From Micromonospora mirobrigensis (GTDB taxonomy: Bacteria; Actinomycetota; Actinomycetes; Mycobacteriales; Micromonosporaceae), in NCBI RefSeq assembly GCF_900091555.1, contig NZ_FMCX01000006.1:341116-405115 (forward strand): a DNA stretch of 64,000 nt. The letters are read 5' to 3'. This document shows positions 54,901 to 61,888 of this stretch, one piece after another. The notes under the pieces were generated by a model that did no database searches, was not told the DNA's origin, and saw nothing but the letters and a program-made list of their open reading frames with translations. Both the position numbers and the translations under genes were made by a program. Position 1 is the first letter of the stretch. Each line of letters starts with the position of its first letter.

Positions 54901-55300
54901 GTGCTCAGGCTAGGAGCGATGTCCGTTTCGGCCCATCCGGTGCGCCGGTGTATCGGGGGTGGGGTTCTCCCTACCCCCGGCCGGCGTCGGCGGTCGCCCC
55001 GGCCTCCGGCCGCCGGTCACTCTCCGCGACCACGCGCGCGCGATTGGTCAGAGAAGTCGTAATTGAGCAATAATCGCCGAGCGGCGCCGGCGGAGGCCGC
55101 CGGATCGATCTTGTGGAATGGAGGAGCTGGTGGAGGGGCGTCGCGGATCAGCAAGATCGCGATTTGTGCACGTCTTCACAAGCGCCTACTCTGTAGTTCC
55201 GACGCGCCCCGCTAGCACGACCGACAACCTCGGTCGCGAGCGGGGGTCCCGAAATGGCCGGGCACCGGAGCTGGCCGAGGATCGCACCGCACGGAGTCTC
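54901..55300. other. 400-bp divergent control region before rex
   Basis: No gene is supported; the rex frame stays open upstream to 55118, but that stretch includes the operator and promoter. Around 55045-55080 the sequence is unusually AT-rich (GTAATTGAGCAATAATC). The Rex operator and promoter lie at 55164-55192, giving a leader of about 100 bases to rex. Confidence 0.6.
55164..55192 (+). promoter_or_regulatory. Rex operator (TTGTGCACGTCTTCACAA) over the rex-hem promoter
   Basis: The 18-bp near-palindrome 55164-55181 fits the Rex site TTGTGAANNNNTTCACAA. Its first six bases, TTGTGC, lie 17 bases before TACTCT (55187-55192), so the operator covers the -35 box. Rex should repress its own operon until NADH rises. 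Confidence 0.75.
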
Positions 55301-56071
55301 ATGAGTCAGCACCGTCACCCTGGCGCGCCCGGCCGCGCCGGTGCCGTACCGGCGCTTCCGGACCTGCCGGAGGCGACCGTCGCGCGGCTTCCGGAATACC
55401 TCCGAGCCCTGCACAACCTCGCCGAGGTCGGGCACGAGACGGTCTCCAGCGAGGGGCTCGCCGGCGCCGCCGGGGTCAACTCCGCCAAGCTCCGCAAGGA
55501 CCTCTCCCAGCTCGGCTCGTACGGCACCCGGGGCGTCGGTTATGACGTCGCGCTGCTGATCGAGCAGATCGAGTACGTCCTCGGCCTGACCCAGCGCCGG
55601 GCCGTGGCCCTCGTCGGCGTGGGTAATCTCGGTCACGCCCTGGCCGGCTACGACGGCTTCGCCAGCCGTGGCTTCCGGATCGCCGCCCTCCTCGACGCCG
55701 ACCGCTCCCGGGTCGGCGAGGTCATCAACGGGCTGGTCGTACGGCATGTCGACGAGCTGCCCCGGGTCGCCGCCGAGGAGTCGATCGCGATCGGCGTGAT
55801 CGCCACCCCGGCCGCCGCCGCCCAGGCCGTCGCCGACCAGCTCGTCACCGTCGGCGTGACGAGCATCCTCAACTTCGCGCCGTGCGTACTCTCGGTTCCG
55901 GAGGGGGTCGACGTGCGCAAGGTCGACCTCGCCATCGAGTTGCAGATCCTGTCCTTCCACGAGCACCGCAAGGCGTCGCTGACCGCGCTCCCCGCCACCG
56001 GCGGATCCGGCCTCACCGCCCTGCCCGGCGGACTCGCGGCCACCGACACCCAGGAGGCGATCGGCACGTGA
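55301..56071 (+). CDS. rex: Redox-sensing transcriptional repressor Rex
   Basis: A 256-residue repressor that senses the NADH/NAD ratio. The N-terminal winged helix has EGLAGAAGVNSAKLRKDLSQ near residues 47-66. The Rossmann domain has GVGNLGHAL near residue 106 and a domain-swapping C-terminal helix (LAIELQILSFHEHRK). The ATG at 55301 has GGAG 4 bases upstream. It heads the hem operon, an arrangement known from Streptomyces, and overlaps hemA by 4 bases. A matching operator lies upstream. Confidence 0.95.
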   Translation: MSQHRHPGAPGRAGAVPALPDLPEATVARLPEYLRALHNLAEVGHETVSSEGLAGAAGVNSAKLRKDLSQLGSYGTRGVGYDVALLIEQIEYVLGLTQRRAVALVGVGNLGHALAGYDGFASRGFRIAALLDADRSRVGEVINGLVVRHVDELPRVAAEESIAIGVIATPAAAAQAVADQLVTVGVTSILNFAPCVLSVPEGVDVRKVDLAIELQILSFHEHRKASLTALPATGGSGLTALPGGLAATDTQEAIGT

Positions 56072-57492
56072 AACTGCTCGTCGTCGGCGCGTCCTACCGC
56101 ACCGCCCCGGTCGCCACCCTGGAGCGGCTGGCGGTGGCCCCCGCCGACCTCACCCGCACCCTGGACCGCCTGGTCGCCCAGCCGTACGTCGCCGAGGCCG
56201 TGCTCGTCTCCACCTGCAACCGGGTGGAGGTCTACGCCGCCGTCTCCGGCTTCCACGGGGGCCTCGGCGACATCTGCGCGGTCCTCGCCGAGCAGGCCGG
56301 CGCCCCGCCGGCCGCGCTGGCCAGCCACCTCTACGTGCACTACGACGCCGCCGCGGTCGACCACGTCTTCCGGGTCGCCGCCGGCCTGGACTCGATGGTG
56401 GTCGGCGAGGCGCAGATCCTCGGCCAGCTGCGCGACGCGTACCACTGGGCCGCCGGGGCCGACTCGGCCGGCCGGCTGGTCCACGAGCTGATGCAGCAGG
56501 CCCTGCGGGTCGGCAAGCGGGCGCACGCCGAGACCAACATCGACCGGGCCGGCCAGAGCGTGGTCAGCGCCGCGCTCGACCTGGCCGCCGGTCACCTCGA
56601 CGGCGACCTCGCGGGCCGGCCGGCCATGGTGGTCGGGGCCGGCGCGATGGGCTCCCTCGGCGTGGCGACGCTCTCCCGGCTCGGCGCCGGGCCGCTCACC
56701 GTCACCAACCGCGGCGCCGACCGGGCCGTGCGCCTCGCCGAGTCGTACGGGGCGAACGCCGTGCCGATGAGCGAACTCGCCGACGCGCTCGCCACAGTGG
56801 ACATCGTGGTGGCCGCCACCGCCGCCACCGAACCGGTCCTCGACCTCGACGTGGTGACCCGGGCGCTGGGCCGGCGCGAGGCCGGGCGTGGCCCGCTGGT
56901 CCTGCTCGACCTGGCCGTGCCGCGCGACGTCGCCGACGGCGTGGCCGACCTGCCCGGCGTCGAGGTGATCGACATCGACCGGATGGCCGCCATCCTCGCC
57001 GACGGACCGGCCGCCGCCGACGCCGCCGAGGTCACCCGGATCGTCACGGCCGAGGTCGAGGCGTTCCTGTCCTGGCTGCGCGGCGCCGACGTGGCGCCCA
57101 CCGTGGCCGCCCTGCGCGGGCGCGCCGACGACGTGGTCACCGCCGAGCTGCGCCGGCTCGCCCAGCGCCGCCCCGACTTCACCGACGAGCAGCGGGCCGA
57201 CGTCGCCCGGACGGTGCACCGGGTGGTGCAGCGGCTGCTGCACCAGCCCACCGTGCGGGTCCGCCAGCTCGCCGCCGAGCCCGGCGGCGACCAGTACGCC
57301 GCGCTGCTGCGTGAACTGTTCGACCTTCAGGTGCCGCAGACCTCCCCGGTCGACACCGTCCCCGACGTCGTCGAGGCCGAGGGTGTCCCGGGCGTGGAGG
57401 CCACCGGCCGGCCGTCCTTCGGGGTGGCCGAGGTCCCGGCCGCCGCGCCGGTCGACGGCACCGACGTCCCGTCCACCGGAGGTGAGCGATGA
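56068..57492 (+). CDS. hemA: Glutamyl-tRNA reductase
   Basis: A 474-residue enzyme that reduces glutamyl-tRNA to glutamate-1-semialdehyde with NADPH, the first committed step of C5 tetrapyrrole synthesis. The catalytic Cys is in STCNRVE near residue 50, the substrate region MVVGEAQILGQ is near 110, the NADPH site is VVGAGAMG near 188, and a C-terminal dimerisation helix follows. The last 60 residues are a Pro/Val/Glu-rich tail. GTG start, 4-base overlap with rex and with hemC. Confidence 0.96.
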   Translation: MKLLVVGASYRTAPVATLERLAVAPADLTRTLDRLVAQPYVAEAVLVSTCNRVEVYAAVSGFHGGLGDICAVLAEQAGAPPAALASHLYVHYDAAAVDHVFRVAAGLDSMVVGEAQILGQLRDAYHWAAGADSAGRLVHELMQQALRVGKRAHAETNIDRAGQSVVSAALDLAAGHLDGDLAGRPAMVVGAGAMGSLGVATLSRLGAGPLTVTNRGADRAVRLAESYGANAVPMSELADALATVDIVVAATAATEPVLDLDVVTRALGRREAGRGPLVLLDLAVPRDVADGVADLPGVEVIDIDRMAAILADGPAAADAAEVTRIVTAEVEAFLSWLRGADVAPTVAALRGRADDVVTAELRRLAQRRPDFTDEQRADVARTVHRVVQRLLHQPTVRVRQLAAEPGGDQYAALLRELFDLQVPQTSPVDTVPDVVEAEGVPGVEATGRPSFGVAEVPAAAPVDGTDVPSTGGER

Positions 57493-58457
57493 GCACCCCC
57501 CTGCGCCTGGGTACCCGGGGCAGCACCCTGGCGATGGCCCAGTCCGGCCAGGTCGCCGACGCGCTGACCGCCGCCACCGGGCGTCCCGTCGAGCTGGTCG
57601 AGGTGGTGACCGCCGGCGACCGTTCCTCGGCCCCGGTGCACCGGCTCGGCGTCGGCGTCTTCGTGTCCGCCCTGCGTGACGCGCTGACCGCCGGCACCAT
57701 CGACCTCGCGGTGCACTCGTACAAGGACCTGCCCACCGCGGACGCGCCCGACCTGCACATCGCGGCGGTGCCGCCCCGACAGGACCCGCGGGACGCGCTG
57801 ATCGCCCGGGACGGCCGGACGCTGGCCGAGCTGCCCCCCGGGTCGCGGATCGGCACCGGCGCGCTGCGGCGCATCGCCCAACTGCACGCCCTCGGCCTCC
57901 AGCTGGAGGTCACGCCGATCCGGGGCAACATCGACACCCGCCTCGGGCGGGTCGTCGGCCCGGACGCCGACCTGGACGCCGTCGTCCTGGCCCGGGCCGG
58001 CCTGGTCCGGATCGGCCGGGCCGACGTGATCACCGAGACGCTCGACCCGATGCTCATGCTGCCCGCGCCCGCCCAGGGCGCGCTGGCGGTGGAATGCCGC
58101 AGCGACGACCACGAACTGGTCGAACTGCTCGCGGTGCTCGACCACGCACCGTCCCGGGCCGCGGTCGTCGCGGAACGGGCGCTGCTGGCCACCCTGGAGG
58201 CCGGGTGCTCCGCACCCGTGGCCGCCTACGCCGAACTCGCCGAAGGTGAGACCGGTGACGAGATCTACCTGCGCGGGGCGGTGATCAGCCCGGACGGTTC
58301 CCGAGACCTCCGGCTGTCCCGCACCGGTACGCCCGCCGACGCGGCGGAGATCGGCAAGGCACTCGCCGCCGAACTCCTCGAACTCGGCGCCGACTCGATC
58401 CTCGGCCAAGAAGGACACGCCGGCCCGGGGACCCAGCAATTTGGGAGCACAGAATGA
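57489..58457 (+). CDS. hemC: Porphobilinogen deaminase (hydroxymethylbilane synthase)
   Basis: A 322-residue enzyme that polymerises four porphobilinogens. RLGTRGSTLAMAQS at residues 6-19, VHSYKDLPT near 76, and RGNIDTRLGRV near 139 are present, and the Cys that carries the dipyrromethane cofactor is in LEAGCSAPVAAY near 240. It sits between hemA and hemD with 4-base overlaps on both sides. Confidence 0.96.
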   Translation: MSTPLRLGTRGSTLAMAQSGQVADALTAATGRPVELVEVVTAGDRSSAPVHRLGVGVFVSALRDALTAGTIDLAVHSYKDLPTADAPDLHIAAVPPRQDPRDALIARDGRTLAELPPGSRIGTGALRRIAQLHALGLQLEVTPIRGNIDTRLGRVVGPDADLDAVVLARAGLVRIGRADVITETLDPMLMLPAPAQGALAVECRSDDHELVELLAVLDHAPSRAAVVAERALLATLEAGCSAPVAAYAELAEGETGDEIYLRGAVISPDGSRDLRLSRTGTPADAAEIGKALAAELLELGADSILGQEGHAGPGTQQFGSTE

Positions 58458-60034
58458 CCCGCACCCGTAAGCCCGTAGGCCGCATCGCGTTCGTCGGGGC
58501 CGGCCCCGGCGACCCGGGCCTGCTGACCCGCCGGGCGCACGACGCCCTGGTCGACGCCGACCAGGTGGTCTACGACCGGGGCGTACCGGAGACCCTGCTC
58601 GACGCCGTGCGTGCCGAGGCCCGCGAGGACGCCCAGTTCACCCCGGCCGAGGGCGCCCCGGGCGACGTGGCGAAGGTGCTCATCTCCGCCGCCCGGTCCG
58701 GCCTGAACGCGGTGCACCTGGTCGCCGGTGACCCGTTCGGCCACGACTCGGTGGTCAAGGAGGTGCAGGCGGTGGCGCGTACCGCCGCGCACTTCGAGGT
58801 GGTGCCCGGTGTCGGGCAGGCCGAGGGTGTGGCCACCTACGCTGGTGTCCCGCTGCCGGGCGTACGCACCGCCGCCGACGTCGAGGACGTCAGCGTGCTG
58901 GACTTCGACGCGCTGGCCGCCGCGGTCGGCCGGGGCTCGCTGGCGCTGGCCATCGACGCCGGCGACCTGGCCGCGGTCCGGGACGGCCTGCTGGCCGCCG
59001 GGGTCGACGGTGGCACGGGCGTCGGGGTGACCGGCGACGGCACCGGCGAGACGCAGTACACCACCACGTCGACCGTCGACTCCTTCGTCGCGGCGGCGCT
59101 CGGCTTCACCGGCCGGGTGGTGCTCACCGTCGGCGCCGGCGTCGGCGAGCGGGACAAGCTGAGCTGGTGGGAGAACCGCCCGCTGTACGGCTGGAAGGTG
59201 CTGGTGCCCCGCACCAAGGAGCAGGCCGGCGCGATGAGCGCGCGGCTGCGCGCGTACGGGGCGATCCCGTGCGAGGTGCCGACCATCGCGGTCGAGCCGC
59301 CGCGTACCCCCGCCCAGATGGAGCGGGCGGTCAAGGGCCTGGTCGACGGCCGGTACGCCTGGGTGATCTTCACCTCGGTGAACGCGGTCCGCGCGGTCTG
59401 GGAGAAGTTCGCCGAGCACGGCCTGGACGCCCGGCACTTCGGCGGCGTCAAGATCGCCTGCATCGGTGAGGCCACCGCCGACGCCGTGCGCGCCTTCGGC
59501 ATCCAGCCGGAGCTGGTGCCCGCGGGCGAGCAGTCCTCCGAGGGCCTGCTGGCCGAGTTCTCGCCGCACGACGAGATCCTCGACCCGGTGGGCCGGGTGC
59601 TGCTGCCGCGCGCCGACATCGCCACCGAGACCCTGGCCGCCGGGCTCACCGAGCGCGGCTGGGAGGTAGACGACGTGACCGCGTACCGGACCGTCCGGGC
59701 GGCCCCGCCGCCCGCCGAGATCCGCGACGCGATCAAGTCGGGCGGGTTCGACGCGGTGCTGTTCACCTCGTCCTCCACCGTCCGGAACCTGGTCGGCATC
59801 GCCGGGAAGCCGCACGCCCGCACCGTTGTTGCAGTCATCGGGCCCAAGACGGCGGAGACCGCGACGGAGTTCGGCCTGCGGGTCGACGTCCAGCCTCAGC
59901 ACGCCTCGGTGCCCGACCTGGTGGAGGCGCTCGCCGCCTACGCCGTCGAGCTGCGCGAGAAGCTGGCCGCCATGCCGGCCAAGCAGCGCCGTGGTTCGAA
60001 GGTGCAGGGGCCGACCGCCCTCCGCTTCCGCTGA
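58454..60034 (+). CDS. hemD: Uroporphyrinogen-III synthase fused to a SUMT-like domain
   Basis: A 526-residue fusion. The C-terminal half (about 250-505) is HemD, which cyclises hydroxymethylbilane to uroporphyrinogen III (GWKVLVPRTKEQAGAM, FTSVNAVRAVWEKF, LFTSSSTVRNLVG). The N-terminal half resembles uroporphyrinogen methyltransferase (GAGPGDPGLLTRRA near residue 16, GDPFG near 93) but lacks the usual FGRGGEE and THR motifs. It may be catalytically weak or regulatory. The fusion is common in actinobacteria (Rv0511). Confidence 0.92.
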   Translation: MTRTRKPVGRIAFVGAGPGDPGLLTRRAHDALVDADQVVYDRGVPETLLDAVRAEAREDAQFTPAEGAPGDVAKVLISAARSGLNAVHLVAGDPFGHDSVVKEVQAVARTAAHFEVVPGVGQAEGVATYAGVPLPGVRTAADVEDVSVLDFDALAAAVGRGSLALAIDAGDLAAVRDGLLAAGVDGGTGVGVTGDGTGETQYTTTSTVDSFVAAALGFTGRVVLTVGAGVGERDKLSWWENRPLYGWKVLVPRTKEQAGAMSARLRAYGAIPCEVPTIAVEPPRTPAQMERAVKGLVDGRYAWVIFTSVNAVRAVWEKFAEHGLDARHFGGVKIACIGEATADAVRAFGIQPELVPAGEQSSEGLLAEFSPHDEILDPVGRVLLPRADIATETLAAGLTERGWEVDDVTAYRTVRAAPPPAEIRDAIKSGGFDAVLFTSSSTVRNLVGIAGKPHARTVVAVIGPKTAETATEFGLRVDVQPQHASVPDLVEALAAYAVELREKLAAMPAKQRRGSKVQGPTALRFR

Positions 60035-60054
60035 TCGTCCCCGGGAGGCCCCGC

Positions 60055-61038
<984 letters not shown>

Positions 61039-61106
61039 CGCGCTGCGGCGCCCGCCGCGCCGCGCCGCGCCGCGCCCGCCGGCCCGGCCCGCCACCTTGC
61101 CGTCCG

Positions 61107-61183
61107 GCCCCTTTGCTCTGCTGCAGTCCACGCAACGCAGAGGTGCTCCCACCGTTGCGTCCGCTGCAGCAGAGCAAAGGGGC
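61107..61183. repeat. 77-bp compound hairpin after hemB
   Basis: Outer arms 61107-61126 and 61164-61183 pair perfectly over 20 bp. Inside, an 8-bp stem (61130-61137 with 61153-61160) pairs after 3-base internal loops. The result is one long imperfect hairpin, 69 bases after the hemB stop. It may terminate hemB or be a miniature mobile element. Confidence 0.7.
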
Positions 61184-61236
61184 GGCGGGAGATGCGGCGG
61201 GGCCGGCGCACCCCTGCGCTGTGGATGCCGGACCCG

Positions 61237-61257
61237 TTGTCCACAGCTTTGTCCACA
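61237..61257 (+). promoter_or_regulatory. Two perfect DnaA boxes (TTGTCCACA) 12 bp apart
   Basis: TTGTCCACA at 61237-61245 and again at 61249-61257 in the same orientation, with a partial inverted box (TGTGGA, 61220-61225) just upstream. TTGTCCACA is the preferred DnaA site in Streptomyces. The pair lies 30-42 bases before the HTH gene. Confidence 0.6.
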
Positions 61258-61298
61258 GGGATTGCCGCTTCGACGGTGCCGCCGGCATGGTCGGCGGC

Positions 61299-61832
61299 AT
61301 GAGTTCGACCTCCGACTGCGGCCCGAGCGGCGACGGACCCACCGGGCCGGGACCGGACGAACCGACGATCGGCCCGTTCCCGATCCCCGGGCTGGTCCGG
61401 CGGGCCCGGCGGATCGCCTGCCTGGGGCAGCGGCAGATGGCCCGGTTCGCCAAGGTGGCCCCCTCGACGGTGGCGCGGGTCGAGACCGGTGAGCTGACCC
61501 CGAGTCTCGCCGTCCTCGAACGTCTCCTCGGCGCGGCGGGGCTGTACCTCGCCGTGGTCGACCAGGACGGGCGGGTGATCCAGCCCATGCGGGACCGGGA
61601 CGACATGCGGGACGGCGCCAACCGCCGCTACCCGTCGCACCTGAACGTCATCCTCGACCCCGAGCCGGGCGAATGGTGGGCGGACATCTACGGGCTGGCC
61701 CGGCCACCCGAGACGTTCCACCGCTGTCCGGCCGACCGGGAGGCGCGTCGCCGGCTCAGCCAGTGGGAGGTGCGGGTGGCGAAGTACCGTTCCGCGCCCC
61801 GCCCACCCGACCCGCGCCGGTGGGACTACTGA
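61299..61832 (+). CDS. Helix-turn-helix (XRE-type) protein of unknown role
   Basis: A 177-residue protein. A disordered Gly/Pro-rich start (about 1-28) is followed by an XRE-type HTH (LVRRARRIACLGQRQMARFA, then KVAPSTVARVETGELTPSLA). The C-terminal half is conserved-looking but unassigned, with HLNVILDPEPGEWWADIYGL and an end rich in Arg, Pro and Trp. Starts at 61299 or 61287 are both possible. Two DnaA boxes in its upstream region suggest control by DnaA. Confidence 0.7.
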   Translation: MSSTSDCGPSGDGPTGPGPDEPTIGPFPIPGLVRRARRIACLGQRQMARFAKVAPSTVARVETGELTPSLAVLERLLGAAGLYLAVVDQDGRVIQPMRDRDDMRDGANRRYPSHLNVILDPEPGEWWADIYGLARPPETFHRCPADREARRRLSQWEVRVAKYRSAPRPPDPRRWDY

Positions 61833-61834
61833 GA

Positions 61835-61872
61835 CGGCCCGCCGTCCAGCCGGTGAGCTGGACGACGGGCCG
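61835..61872. terminator. Bidirectional hairpin between the HTH and nuclease genes
   Basis: A 16-bp stem with one mismatch (61835-61850 with 61857-61872) and a 6-base loop, between two convergent stop codons. Confidence 0.7.
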
Positions 61873-61888
61873 CCGTCGGGTGGAACCG

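Noticed and set aside
55118..55300. 61-codon N-terminal extension of Rex
   Set aside because: It would include the Rex operator and promoter; the ATG at 55301 has a ribosome-binding site and gives the usual Rex length.
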